Under the pieces are notes generated by a model. That model did not search any database. It saw only the letters and a list, made by a program, of their open reading frames with translations, and was not told where the DNA came from. From Streptomyces phyllanthi (lineage in GTDB: Bacteria; Actinomycetota; Actinomycetes; Streptomycetales; Streptomycetaceae), in assembly GCF_009377205.1 (NCBI RefSeq), contig NZ_VJZE01000013.1:1-52203 (forward strand): a DNA stretch of 52,203 nucleotides. Reading direction: 5' to 3'. Positions 22,245 to 30,882 of this stretch are shown here, piece after piece (positions within the stretch are counted from its first letter, which is position 1; every line of letters starts with the position of its first letter). A program made the translations under genes and the position numbers.

Positions 22245-24680
22245 TCAGTGAGATCTCACGCCTGGGACAGGTTCCCCTTCCGGTAGTGGCTGCTCGGTCC
22301 AGACCGTCTTGCCTTCGCGGCTGTAGCGGGTGCCCCAGCGTTCGGTCATCTGGGCCACCAGGAACAGGCCGCGTCCTCCTTCGTCGGTGGTGCGGGCGTG
22401 GCGCAGGTGCGGTGAGGTGTGGCTGGCGTCGCTGACTTCGCAGACCAGGGAGCGTTCGCGGATCAGCCGCAGGGTCATGGGACCGCTGGCGTAGCGGTAG
22501 GCGTTGGTGACGAGTTCGCTGGTGATCAGCTCGGTGGTGAACGCGAGGTGCTCCAGTCCCCATTCGGTCAGCTTGTCGGTGACGAGCGCTCTGGCCCGGG
22601 TGGCCGCGGTGGCTTCCCGGGGCAGCTGCCAGGAGGCGACGTTCTGCTCCGGCAGTACACGGGTGCGAGCGATGATCAGAGCGATGTCGTCGGCGGGGCG
22701 AGCGGGCACGAGGGCGTCCACCACTGCCCGGCACGTCTCCTGCAAGGGGTCCGCCGGGCGGGTCAGCGCTGCGCACAGTCGTGCCAGGGCCTCGTCGGCG
22801 TCCATGGTCCGCTCGCCGATCAGTCCATTGGTGTAGAGCGTGACCAGGCTTCCTTCCGGGAGCTCGAACTCCCGGGCCTCGAACGGCAGACCGCCCAGAC
22901 CGAGCGGCGGCCCGGCGGGCAGGTCGAGCAGGCTCGCCTGCCCGTCCGGGGTGGTCACCACCGGCGGCGGGTGGCCGGCGCGTGCCGCGGTGCACCGGCG
23001 TGAGACGGGGTCGTAGACGGCGTACAGGCAGGTGGCGCTGAGGACCTGCTGAGTCACCGGCCGTTCGCCGGCTGCCTCCTGCTCGGTTGCCAGCAGGTTG
23101 ACCAGGTCGTCCAGGCGGGAGAGCACTTCGTCCGGTTCCAGGTCGAGGCTGGCCAGGGTGTGGACCGCGGTACGCAGTCGCCCCATCGTGGCGGCGGCGT
23201 GCAGACCGCGGCCGACCACGTCGCCGACGACGAGGGCGACCCGCGCCCCGGACAGGGCGATGACATCGAACCAGTCGCCGCCCAGGCCCGGGCCCGCCCC
23301 TGCGGGCAGATAGCGCGGGACCGCCTCGACGGCCGACTGCTGCGGCACCGCGCTGGGCAGAAGGCTGCTCTGCAAGGTGAACGCGGTCTGCTGCTGCTGG
23401 GCGAAGCGCCGGGCGTTGTCGATGGCCAGGGCTGCGCGCGAGGCCAGCTCCTGCGCCAGGGTGAGATCGTCGGCTTCGAACGGATCGGGGCGGCGCGAAC
23501 GCCACAGGCTCATCACGCCCAGTACCAGGCCCCGCGCCGCCAGCGGTACGACGATCAAGGAATGTGAGCCGGGTTCCGGAACGGGCCGGCCTGGACCTGG
23601 TGTGCGGGACTGCCAGTCGGAGGGGAAGACCGGTTCCAGGATGGGGCGGCCGGTGGCCAGGCATCTGGCCTGGGGTGCGTTCGGTGCGTACTCGACCGGC
23701 TCGCCCCGCGGGTCGAGCGGGCCGGGTTCGTGCGTGCCGACACTGGATGCGCCCGCCCGTACCACTGCGCCCGCCGGGGCAGGCGCCGGCTCCTCGCCGC
23801 GGGTGACCAGCTGCAACAGGTCCACCGTTGTGTGGTCGGCGAGGTGGGGGACGAATACGTCGGCGAGTTCCCGGGCGGTCTGGCCCACGTCCAGGGTCGT
23901 CCCGACCCGGGTGCTGGCTTCGGCGAGGAGCGCGAGCCGGTGCTGGGCACGGTGGCGTTCGGTGATGTCCTCGATCATCTCGGCCACGCCCAGGATCCGG
24001 CCGGCGGCATCCTCCATGGGGAAGGACGACACCGATGCGACGCGCTCTCGCGCCGGGTCCCGTTCCAGGCGAACGTACTGTTCCGAGTAGACCTGTGCTC
24101 TCCCCGTCCGTATCACCTGGCGCACCCGGTCCACGGCCTTGCGCGCATCGTCGGGGATGAGCATGACGCCGGTGGGCAGGCCCCGGAAGTCCGCGGCCGG
24201 AACGCCGGTGAACCGTTCGATCGCCCGGTTGACGCGCAGAACTTTCATGTCGGGGCTGTGCACCGCCAGGCCGATCGGGCACCGGCGGTACAACCCGTCG
24301 AGAACCGCGCGGTCCCTCTGCCACGCCAGGACATCAGCCGCGGGTGCTCCGGCGAGGAACCACTCGCGGAGCTGGTCACGTGACAGGGCGGAGACCCTCA
24401 GTCCCAATTCCACCCCGTGCCCGCCGCGATGCCGCACCGTGACCAGCCCGAACCAGCCACCGGCTCTCCTGCATCGCACCGCGGCATCCTTGACGGCCGG
24501 CAGATCACCGGGATCGACCAGCACCTCGAATGCCGAACGGCCGATCACGTCGGGGCCCGGGTAGCCGATCAGGTCCTGGGCCCGCCGACTCCATCCGACC
24601 ACGGTCCCCTGCTCGTCGAGCACTGCCAGGGCGGCCAGGTGCAGGCCGAGCGGATCGTCATCGCTCTCGCTGAGCTGCAT
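22245..24680 (-). CDS. PAS-PAS-GAF-SpoIIE phosphatase with C-terminal anti-sigma HATPase
   Basis: 811 residues from ATG 24680 (MQLSES), with GGAGAAG upstream; GTG 24695 is an alternative. Order: PAS1 about 10-110 (GWSRRAQDLIGYPGPDVIGR), PAS2 about 120-240 (CPIGLAVHSPDMKVLRVNRA, AEMIEDITERHRAQ), GAF about 245-410, and SpoIIE/PP2C about 425-650 (GLGGDWFDVIALSG, LVVGDVVGRGLHAAA, RPADDIALII). The C-terminal HATPase_c domain is about 670-800 (N-box ELVTNAYRYAS, G-box DEGGRGLFLVAQM). Kinase-like and phosphatase domains in one chain are the hallmark of streptomycete partner-switching regulators acting on anti-sigma antagonists. Several PAS and GAF sensors suggest redox or ligand inputs. The gene stands alone. 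Confidence 0.93.
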   Translation of the reverse strand: MQLSESDDDPLGLHLAALAVLDEQGTVVGWSRRAQDLIGYPGPDVIGRSAFEVLVDPGDLPAVKDAAVRCRRAGGWFGLVTVRHRGGHGVELGLRVSALSRDQLREWFLAGAPAADVLAWQRDRAVLDGLYRRCPIGLAVHSPDMKVLRVNRAIERFTGVPAADFRGLPTGVMLIPDDARKAVDRVRQVIRTGRAQVYSEQYVRLERDPARERVASVSSFPMEDAAGRILGVAEMIEDITERHRAQHRLALLAEASTRVGTTLDVGQTARELADVFVPHLADHTTVDLLQLVTRGEEPAPAPAGAVVRAGASSVGTHEPGPLDPRGEPVEYAPNAPQARCLATGRPILEPVFPSDWQSRTPGPGRPVPEPGSHSLIVVPLAARGLVLGVMSLWRSRRPDPFEADDLTLAQELASRAALAIDNARRFAQQQQTAFTLQSSLLPSAVPQQSAVEAVPRYLPAGAGPGLGGDWFDVIALSGARVALVVGDVVGRGLHAAATMGRLRTAVHTLASLDLEPDEVLSRLDDLVNLLATEQEAAGERPVTQQVLSATCLYAVYDPVSRRCTAARAGHPPPVVTTPDGQASLLDLPAGPPLGLGGLPFEAREFELPEGSLVTLYTNGLIGERTMDADEALARLCAALTRPADPLQETCRAVVDALVPARPADDIALIIARTRVLPEQNVASWQLPREATAATRARALVTDKLTEWGLEHLAFTTELITSELVTNAYRYASGPMTLRLIRERSLVCEVSDASHTSPHLRHARTTDEGGRGLFLVAQMTERWGTRYSREGKTVWTEQPLPEGEPVPGVRSH

Positions 24681-25146
24681 CACCCGCTTCTCCACTGCTG
24701 GAGATCACCTCGCCCAAGCTCGCCGGCCCCGCCCGGGGCCTTGGCCGCGGCCCACCCGGATCCCGCAAGAAGCAGGCGGCGCCGGTGTCTGCTCGTCGGC
24801 ACGTGTCCGCCGGCCGCCGGACCCGTCAGGCGGGTACATGATCACCGGAGTGTTCGGCCATGCCACCAGCCTCTCCCCGTCTGTGCTCGCGTGCATGCGG
24901 AGACGTCCGTCAGGGGAGCCCACCCGTTCATGGGCCGGTGCTCTGGCGCCGGACCTTCGCGGTGTCGCTCAGCCCGGAGGTGGAGACATCTCACCCCGGT
25001 CGGAGCACAGCCGACTGCACCCACTGGCCGTGTTCGCTGATCCTGGGGCGGCCCTTGCGCCTCACCCACGCTGGTTCGGGCGCGGGTGAGGCGCGGTCCG
25101 CGGCAGGCACGGGCTGACGGCGCTGACGGCGCTAGCATCGGGCCCC
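24681..25146. other. Intergenic region, no gene seen
   Basis: 466 bases between divergent genes. Open frames on both strands are Arg/Pro/Gly-rich shadows without family-like sequence. No strong repeat or hairpin stands out. Confidence 0.4.
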
Positions 25147-25668
25147 ATGATCGTATGGATCAATGGCACCCACGGCGCGGGCAAGACGACGACCAGTCCA
25201 CTCGTGCAGCAACTGATCCCGGATTCCCGCGTGTTCGACGCCGAGAAGGTCGGCGAGACACTCATGGACATCACGCCGGGACTGCCCGGGACGGACAACT
25301 TCCAGCACTGGCCGCCGTGGCGGCAGCTCGTCGTCGAGACCGCCCGCCGCGTACTCGACTACACCGGCGGCACCCTGGTGATGCCCATGACCGTCCTGGT
25401 CGAGCAGTACTGGCGCGAGATCAGCACGGGCCTCGCCCGACATTCCATCCCGGTACGGCACTTCGTCCTCCACGCCGACCAGGACACCCTCCGCGGGCGC
25501 ATCGAGGGGGACACCCTTCTTGGTCCCTCCCCGTTCCGCCTCAAATACCTCGAGCCTTACGCCGAGGCGGCCCGCACGTGGCTGCACGGCGAGGCCGAGG
25601 TCGTCGACACCACACACCTCACGCCCGCCCAGGCCGCCCTACGGATCGCAGAGGCCGTCAAGAGCTGA
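25147..25668 (+). CDS. P-loop kinase-like protein (TmrB-like)
   Basis: 173 residues. Walker A is at 6-15 (NGTHGAGKTTT), with a Walker-B-like segment GGTLVMPMTVLVEQYW and a lid-like VLHADQDTLRGRIEGD; TTHLTPAQAALRIAEAV closes the protein. This matches small AAA/ATP-binding proteins related to TmrB (tunicamycin resistance) and nucleotide-kinase-like enzymes. The substrate is unknown. ATG 25147 fits the start of homology; no strong Shine-Dalgarno is visible. It stands alone between two gaps. Confidence 0.82.
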   Translation: MIVWINGTHGAGKTTTSPLVQQLIPDSRVFDAEKVGETLMDITPGLPGTDNFQHWPPWRQLVVETARRVLDYTGGTLVMPMTVLVEQYWREISTGLARHSIPVRHFVLHADQDTLRGRIEGDTLLGPSPFRLKYLEPYAEAARTWLHGEAEVVDTTHLTPAQAALRIAEAVKS

Positions 25669-25972
25669 GGTCCGTCCTGACGTCCGCCCGCCACGCGAAA
25701 AACAGCCGCGGGTGGCAACAGGGAACGACCTTCCGCCGAGGAGAGCGTGCGACTCGTGCGGATCGTCGAGCTGCGCGGCCTGCCCGGACCGGGGTGCACC
25801 TGGCCCGACAGACGCGATCACGCACCGTCGCGATGACGTCGAGGCCGCAGGTCGACGTGGACGTCGGCTTCCAGGGCGGAGCTGTGAGTTCAGGCATCAG
25901 GTCTGGTACAGCACCCGCCACTTCCGGTATGTCATGACCCTGACATCACATGCCGGAGTGAAAGGAACCCCC
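25669..25972. other. Intergenic region before the phospholipase gene
   Basis: 304 bases. ATGTCA (25930-25935) and TGACAT (25942-25947) form a small inverted repeat just before the GTG start; AAAGGAA at about 25961 is the ribosome site. The in-frame extension of the phospholipase frame through this region has no protein character. Confidence 0.4.
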
Positions 25973-27334
25973 GTGCGTCTGCGCCCCCTGCGCGCCCTGT
26001 GCGGTACCGCCGCGCTCACCCTGACCCTGCCCGTACTGTTCACGGGCCAGGCCGCGGCGGCCGTCCCCGCCTACTCGGTATACCTGCAGAACTACACCAC
26101 CGGCCTGAACGCGGCCGACAGCGGCGGCACGGTCGCCGCCCACAACCCGAAGGGCAACGAGGACCACCAGCAGTGGACCCTGGTTGCGGTCGAGGGCGGC
26201 CACCGGCTGCAGAACGCCGACGAGTCCGACACCTGCCTCGGCCGCAGCGGCAGCTCCGCGGTGACCGCCGCCTGCGGGGCGGAGGGCACCACCTGGACGA
26301 TCACCCCCGGCGCGGACAGCACCTACACCGTGAGCGTGCCAGGCACCTCGCAGTACCTCACCGGGTCCTCCTCCGACACCAGCGCCGTACAGCTGGGCTC
26401 CGCCGGTGACCTCGCCCGCTGGTACCTCACCCCGGTGACGTACGCGACCACCGCGATGCCGTCCGCCGACAGACGCACCCTGGACCAGGTCACGTTCCTC
26501 ACCGCGCACAACGCCTTCGCCAACGGCGCCGACGGCAACTTCGCCTCGTTCCCGGTCAGCCTCTTCCCCAACCAGAACCACGGCATCAGCCAACAACTCA
26601 GCGACGGCGTCCGCGGCTTCATGCTGGACGACTACACCGTCTCCGGGCAGGCCGTGCTCTGCCACAACAGCTGCGACGGCGTGAGCAACCCCGTCCCCCT
26701 CGCCACCGACGTGCAGCGCATCGTCGACTTCCTCAAGGCCAACCCGGGCCAGTTCGTCACCGTGTTCCTGGAGGACTACGCCTCCTCCGATGTGCTGAGG
26801 TCCTCCCTTGCCTCCGTGAGTGGGCTGTCCGACGTGCTGTACCGGCCCGACCAGGAGGGCGTGGCGACCAAGGGCTGGCCGACCATGGCGGACCTCGCGG
26901 CGCGCGGCAAGCAGTTGCTGATCTTCAGCGACCGGACGCGGGCGAGCGACACCGCGAACGGCTGGACCACCCGCGACACCTTCGGCGTGATGTACCAGCG
27001 TGAGTGGACCGTCGAGAACTACTGGTCCATGGGCGGCGGGCTCGGTGACTCCGACTGGTCCTGCTACAGCCGCTGGGGCACCGGCCGGCCGTTGACCGTG
27101 GACTCGACCGCCTTCCACCCGCTGTTCGTGATGAACCACTTCCGGGACTACACGATCAGCTCCACTGCCGAGACGGACAACGGCAAACTCCTCAACCGCG
27201 CGCAGGGCTTCTGCACGCCTGCCGCGCGCAAGAAGCCCAACTACCTCGCCGTGGACCGCTACGACCTGGGCTCCCCCACGCCACTCGGCACGGTCGGCAC
27301 CTTGAACACCTACGTCCTCGCCTCCGGGCAGTGA
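25973..27334 (+). CDS. Secreted phosphatidylinositol-specific phospholipase C-like protein with ricin-type lectin domain
   Basis: 453 residues from GTG 25973 with AAAGGAA upstream. A signal peptide covers about 1-30 (basic MRLRPLR, hydrophobic core, GQAAAA). Residues about 31-165 form a beta-trefoil lectin-like region with QxW-type motifs (HQQWTLVAVEGGHRLQN, CLGRSGSS). The PI-PLC X domain follows: QVTFLTAHNAFANG supplies the first catalytic His, VRGFMLDDYTVSG an acidic residue, and LCHNSCDG the second His region. FVTVFLEDY and LLIFSDRT continue the barrel. It probably cleaves phosphoinositide-type or GPI-like headgroups outside the cell. A fused lectin at the N-terminus suggests targeting to sugar-bearing surfaces. 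It is monocistronic. Confidence 0.88.
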   Translation: MRLRPLRALCGTAALTLTLPVLFTGQAAAAVPAYSVYLQNYTTGLNAADSGGTVAAHNPKGNEDHQQWTLVAVEGGHRLQNADESDTCLGRSGSSAVTAACGAEGTTWTITPGADSTYTVSVPGTSQYLTGSSSDTSAVQLGSAGDLARWYLTPVTYATTAMPSADRRTLDQVTFLTAHNAFANGADGNFASFPVSLFPNQNHGISQQLSDGVRGFMLDDYTVSGQAVLCHNSCDGVSNPVPLATDVQRIVDFLKANPGQFVTVFLEDYASSDVLRSSLASVSGLSDVLYRPDQEGVATKGWPTMADLAARGKQLLIFSDRTRASDTANGWTTRDTFGVMYQREWTVENYWSMGGGLGDSDWSCYSRWGTGRPLTVDSTAFHPLFVMNHFRDYTISSTAETDNGKLLNRAQGFCTPAARKKPNYLAVDRYDLGSPTPLGTVGTLNTYVLASGQ

Positions 27335-27358
27335 ACAGCCCGCGGCGTCCAGGGCCCT

Positions 27359-27480
27359 GGCGTATGGCCATGCGCTTGAGGTAGTCGTCGTCCTGCACCG
27401 CTCCGCCGACCAGGACGACCGCGCCCGCGTGCTGTTCGCGGATCAGCTGCACCAGGTCGCTCTCGCGGTCCACGTCCTCA
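27359..27480 (-). pseudogene. LacI-family regulator relic
   Basis: The minus strand reads REDVDRESDLVQLIREQHAG and then AVVLVGGAVQDDDYLKRMA. This resembles the effector-domain region just after the hinge of LacI-family regulators (a VVLVGGAV strand preceded by an ESDLV-x-x-L helix). No helix-turn-helix, start or C-terminal domain is present. It lies between the convergent phospholipase and GH5 genes and overlaps the 5' side of the hairpin region. A short decayed fragment; the family call is tentative. Confidence 0.4.
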
Positions 27481-27486
27481 CGGGTG

Positions 27487-27518
27487 GGCAGACCAGGCTC
27501 AGCCTGCCCTGGTCTGCC
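27487..27518. terminator. Hairpin terminator downstream of the GH5 gene
   Basis: GGCAGACCAGG (27487-27497) and CCTGGTCTGCC (27508-27518) are perfect 11-base arms with a 10-base loop. It lies 29 bases beyond the GH5 stop and also serves the convergent phospholipase direction. Confidence 0.75.
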
Positions 27519-27546
27519 GCCTCCTGCTCCACCCCGGCGCGCGCTG

Positions 27547-29289
27547 TCAGACGGTCCTGCCGGTCACGGTGCTGCCCGTCTTGGTGACGTAGTACGTCGC
27601 CGTGGCGCCGCTCCAGAAGTGGAAGGTGAGCGTCACTCGGGAGGCGTCCTTCAGCGAGTTGGCGAACTCGGAGGTCAGCTTGATGGAGTCGCCGGTGTAC
27701 GCCGAGAAGGCGGTGTCCCACTGCTGGTAGGAAGTCCAGCTCGCCGGGCCCGCGTTGCTCCCGTCGTCGTACCTGGCCTCCATGGTCGCCAGCATGTCCC
27801 CCCGGAACTGCGTGGGGATGGTCAGACCGCTGGTGCTCCCCAAGGCGTTCGACAGGACCGGTCGGTCGTAGCTGATCACATCGATCCGCCACTGCACGCC
27901 GCGGGAGAACCTGGCCTCCAGCGTCGCGTTGACTCCATGGGCCCGGTCTCCGGCCAGTTCGGTGAGCGCGGCGGCCGTCAGCGTGAGCTGGTTGCCGGAG
28001 ACGGTGTAGTCCCTGCCTCTCACGAGGTTGCGGGAGCCGTGCCGCAGTCCCTGGAAGTCGGTGCCGTTCGGGTTCAGCGTCAGTGTCCGGCTCGTGATGG
28101 CACTCGACTTCGGGAGGAACACCATGTCGCTGGAGGCGCTTCCCGAACGCGTGGTCCAGCTCGACCTGATCTGGGCGAACAGCTCCGGGTCCCGCCATTG
28201 CAGGGTGTTGCGGTTCAGGAACTGGCCGGCGTCCCACAGCATCGTGGTGAGGTTCCGCCGGCGGGCGTAGTCGCCCAGGAACTCGAAGTACTTGCGCTGC
28301 TCGCCCCGCTGGATGATGCCGGGGCGGTTGTGGTCGTAGGCCAGCAGGGCGTACTCGCCGATGATGACCGGGATGCCGCGCGCGACGAAGGTGTTGTACG
28401 CGCGGTCGAATGTGGCGGTGAGGTCCTGCTCCGAGGTGGCGTCGAACCGGGTGTACCCGGCGATGTTCACGCTGAACGGCCACCAGCCGTAGAAGTGGAT
28501 GGTCGTGGCCACCATGGGATCGCGCAGGTCGGCCAGTTCGGTGGCCAGCGCGTCGAGCCGGCCCTGGTCGGCGTTGGTGTACAGAGTGGGCAGCACCAGC
28601 AGGCGGGTGGTGTTCCCGCCGCCGGAGTCACGGACGATCCGATGAGTCACCTTGTTGAGTTCGGCCAGCAGCCGGTAGTTCTCGTCGTCACCGGAGGTGT
28701 CGCTGAACGTCGGCTCGTTGATGCTCTCGAACACCAGCCTGGCCGACCTGCCCCGGAACTCCGCCGCGATCTGGGTCCAGGTGGCGCTGTAGCGGGCGAG
28801 AACGGCGTCGTGATCCTTCGAGAGGTTGTTGACCCACATCCATGAGTCGTGGTGCATGTTGAGCAGCACGTACAGGTCTTCGTCCAGCGCCCAGTCGACG
28901 ACCTGCCGCACCTTCGCCATCCAGACCGGGTCGATCGTGTAGTCGGGTGCGGCGCCCTGGTGGATGCCCCAGGTGACGGGCAGGCGGATGCTCTTGAAAC
29001 CCTGCGACTTGACCTTCTGCAGGAGTGCCCTGGTCACGGGCGGGTTGCCCCAGGAGGTCTCGTCGGGGATGGCGTCGTAGGTGTTGCCCAGGTTCCAGCC
29101 CGGCTGCATGGCTGCCACCGCGCTGCGGGCGGCCGGGGCACTGGGCGGCGGTACGGGGGGATCGGCGGCCTGCGCGGTGGCGGGCACCAGCGGCAGCAGG
29201 GCGACCGCCAGGAGGAGTGCCGTCAGTCTTCGTGGGGGGCGCGACGACCGGCGTCGTCGCGGAAGGAACCTTGCCAGTCTCCTCGTCAT
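27547..29289 (-). CDS. Secreted GH5 endo-beta-glucanase with CBM_X2 and C-terminal CBM46-like domain
   Basis: 580 residues from ATG 29289 (GGAAGG upstream). The signal peptide is about 1-41, with a very basic start and AQA cleavage. GH5 catalytic domain about 55-370: MQPGWNLGNTYDA, FKSIRLPVTWGIH, LNMHHDSWMW, the acid/base Glu192 in VFESINEP, HFYGWWPFSV and the nucleophile Glu312 in VIIGEYALL. CBM_X2 (Ig-like) is about 385-480 and a terminal beta domain is about 482-580 (FHFWSGATATYYVTKTG). This GH5-X2-CBM46 order is known from subfamily 4 enzymes on cellulose, mixed-linkage glucan or xyloglucan. A GAAACTTTCG element lies 116 bases upstream, shared with the neighbouring LacI/GH43 locus. Confidence 0.93.
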   Translation of the reverse strand: MTRRLARFLPRRRRSSRPPRRLTALLLAVALLPLVPATAQAADPPVPPPSAPAARSAVAAMQPGWNLGNTYDAIPDETSWGNPPVTRALLQKVKSQGFKSIRLPVTWGIHQGAAPDYTIDPVWMAKVRQVVDWALDEDLYVLLNMHHDSWMWVNNLSKDHDAVLARYSATWTQIAAEFRGRSARLVFESINEPTFSDTSGDDENYRLLAELNKVTHRIVRDSGGGNTTRLLVLPTLYTNADQGRLDALATELADLRDPMVATTIHFYGWWPFSVNIAGYTRFDATSEQDLTATFDRAYNTFVARGIPVIIGEYALLAYDHNRPGIIQRGEQRKYFEFLGDYARRRNLTTMLWDAGQFLNRNTLQWRDPELFAQIRSSWTTRSGSASSDMVFLPKSSAITSRTLTLNPNGTDFQGLRHGSRNLVRGRDYTVSGNQLTLTAAALTELAGDRAHGVNATLEARFSRGVQWRIDVISYDRPVLSNALGSTSGLTIPTQFRGDMLATMEARYDDGSNAGPASWTSYQQWDTAFSAYTGDSIKLTSEFANSLKDASRVTLTFHFWSGATATYYVTKTGSTVTGRTV

Positions 29290-29404
29290 CACGTGCACCT
29301 TCCGGTTGGGGGCGGCGCAGACCCTGGCGGGAGGGTCCCTGCCAGGCCCGTTCGACACGTGGGCGGGGTCGGCTTCAAGCCGACCGAGATACAAGCCAGG
29401 GAAA

Positions 29405-29414
29405 GAAACTTTCG
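29405..29414. promoter_or_regulatory. GAAA-C-TTTC operator-like element
   Basis: GAAACTTTCG, followed by CAG, sits between the divergent GH5 and LacI genes. It is the complement-type variant of CGAAAGTTTCG at 30712-30722, also followed by CAG. Palindromes of the GAAASTTTC type have been described upstream of streptomycete xylanase genes (from memory). It is probably bound by the LacI regulator at 29559-30626. Confidence 0.55.
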
Positions 29415-29558
29415 CAGTCCAGCGGCGGAGAAATTAACATGAAGATGTGTGGGAGGCCACAGGTTCGTCAGGAGGAGATGCCAGAATGGCCGGGCACATC
29501 CATACGACGCTGTTCAACCGGCTTGCGCGGCAGACATCCGCCGGGCGCGAGCGGTTCG

Positions 29559-30626
29559 ATGATCGGGCAGGCGACTTTGGCGGACTACGCAGCTGACGGG
29601 CCGGTGGGCAGGGACGGCGGGCAGGGCGACACTTCCCGGCCGGTCACCATCGCGTTCATCGCCGAGTCGGCGGGGGTGTCCGTCCCGACCGTTTCCAAGG
29701 TGATCAACGGGAAGTCGGGTGTCTCCGCGGACACGCGCGCACGGGTCGAGGCACTGGTCAACAAGCACGGCTACCGCAGGCCCGCGGGCGCCAACCGGAA
29801 CAACGTCGTGGAACTCGTGTTCCGCGAGCTCGAGCACATGTGGGCGGTCGAGATCATCCGGGGCGTCGAGCGGGTGGCCCGCCAGCACCGCGTGGGCGTC
29901 ATGGTGTCCGAGTTCGGGCTGCACGACACGGACCCGCCCACCTGGGACGACACGGTCTCCCGGCGTCCGAACTGCGTTCTGTCCGTGGCCCAGCTCTCCG
30001 AGGCCGAGCGCGAGCAGCTGAAGGCGAAGGGCATCCCGTTCGTCGTCTTCGACCCGGCCACGGAACTGCCGGACGACGTCCCCTTCGTGGGCGCCACCAA
30101 CTGGTCCGGCGGCCGGGCAGCGACCCGCCACCTCACCGAACTCGGGCACCGCCGCATCGCCATGATCAGCGGCCCCCAGGACCAGCTGTACTGCTGCGCC
30201 CGCCTGGACGGCTACCGCTCCGCGATGCGGTCCGCCGGCCTGCCGGTCGATCCGGGACTCGTCGTGCACGCGCCACTCACCGGTGAGGACGGCTGCGCGG
30301 CGGCGCGTTCCCTGCTGGCCCTGCCCGACCGTCCGACGGCGATCTTCACCGCCAACGACCTGCAGGCGCTCGGTGTCTACCAGGCGGCGCGCGAGGCCGG
30401 CCTGCGTATCCCCGACGACCTGAGCGTCGTCGGTTTCGACGACCTGCCGGTCGTGGCCTGGGTGGACCCGCCCCTGACCACCGTCCACCAGCCACTGACC
30501 GAGATGGCCGTGGCCGCGACGGAGCTGGCGCTCACGCTCGGTCGCGGTGAGGAGGCACCCCAGGTCGGGCTGGAGATCGCGACAACCCTGACGGTCCGGG
30601 CCAGTACCGCTCCGCCCAAGAGCTGA
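29559..30626 (+). CDS. LacI-family transcriptional regulator of the GH5/GH43 locus
   Basis: 355 residues if started at ATG 29559; the helix-turn-helix begins only at residue about 30 (VTIAFIAESAGVSVPTVSKV, INGKSGVSADTRARVEAL), so the true start may be a GTG nearer to it. The effector domain is of the sugar-binding type (VELVFRELEHMWAVEIIRGV, TNWSGGRAATRHLTELGHRR, PTAIFTANDLQALGVYQAAR, LSVVGFDDLPVVAWVDPPLT). It lies between the divergent secreted GH5 and the GH43 gene, with one GAAA-S-TTTC element on each side. It is probably a repressor released by a xylo- or cello-oligosaccharide; the ligand cannot be read. Confidence 0.9.
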   Translation: MIGQATLADYAADGPVGRDGGQGDTSRPVTIAFIAESAGVSVPTVSKVINGKSGVSADTRARVEALVNKHGYRRPAGANRNNVVELVFRELEHMWAVEIIRGVERVARQHRVGVMVSEFGLHDTDPPTWDDTVSRRPNCVLSVAQLSEAEREQLKAKGIPFVVFDPATELPDDVPFVGATNWSGGRAATRHLTELGHRRIAMISGPQDQLYCCARLDGYRSAMRSAGLPVDPGLVVHAPLTGEDGCAAARSLLALPDRPTAIFTANDLQALGVYQAAREAGLRIPDDLSVVGFDDLPVVAWVDPPLTTVHQPLTEMAVAATELALTLGRGEEAPQVGLEIATTLTVRASTAPPKS

Positions 30627-30711
30627 CCTCGACGGGCAGAGGCTCACGAGGCCATTGACCGCGGTGAGGGCCGTCGCTAACCTCCACTGGAAACTATCTC
30701 AAGCTGGAGGG

Positions 30712-30722
30712 CGAAAGTTTCG
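30712..30722. promoter_or_regulatory. CGAAAGTTTCG palindromic operator upstream of GH43 gene
   Basis: CGAAAGTTTCG is a perfect odd-length palindrome followed by CAG, 160 bases upstream of the GH43 start. The GH5/LacI intergenic site (29405-29414) shares the GAAA-S-TTTC core, supporting a common regulator for GH5, LacI and GH43. Confidence 0.6.
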
Positions 30723-30882
30723 CAGCTCTGAGTGGCCGACCGGCACTCACTGACCCACGCGGAGGCAGCGGGTTCACCCGGTCCCCGGCCGCCCCGACGG
30801 TGTACTCGTACCGGGCGGATCCAGCGGCTCCAGGCTCTCCGCCGACCTCTCGACAGTGCGGTCGACCCAGTGAAAGGACTCG

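Noticed and set aside
24842..25138. Small minus-strand gene in the 24.7-25.1 kb gap
   Set aside because: Arg/Pro-rich, no ribosome site, no family-like motif.
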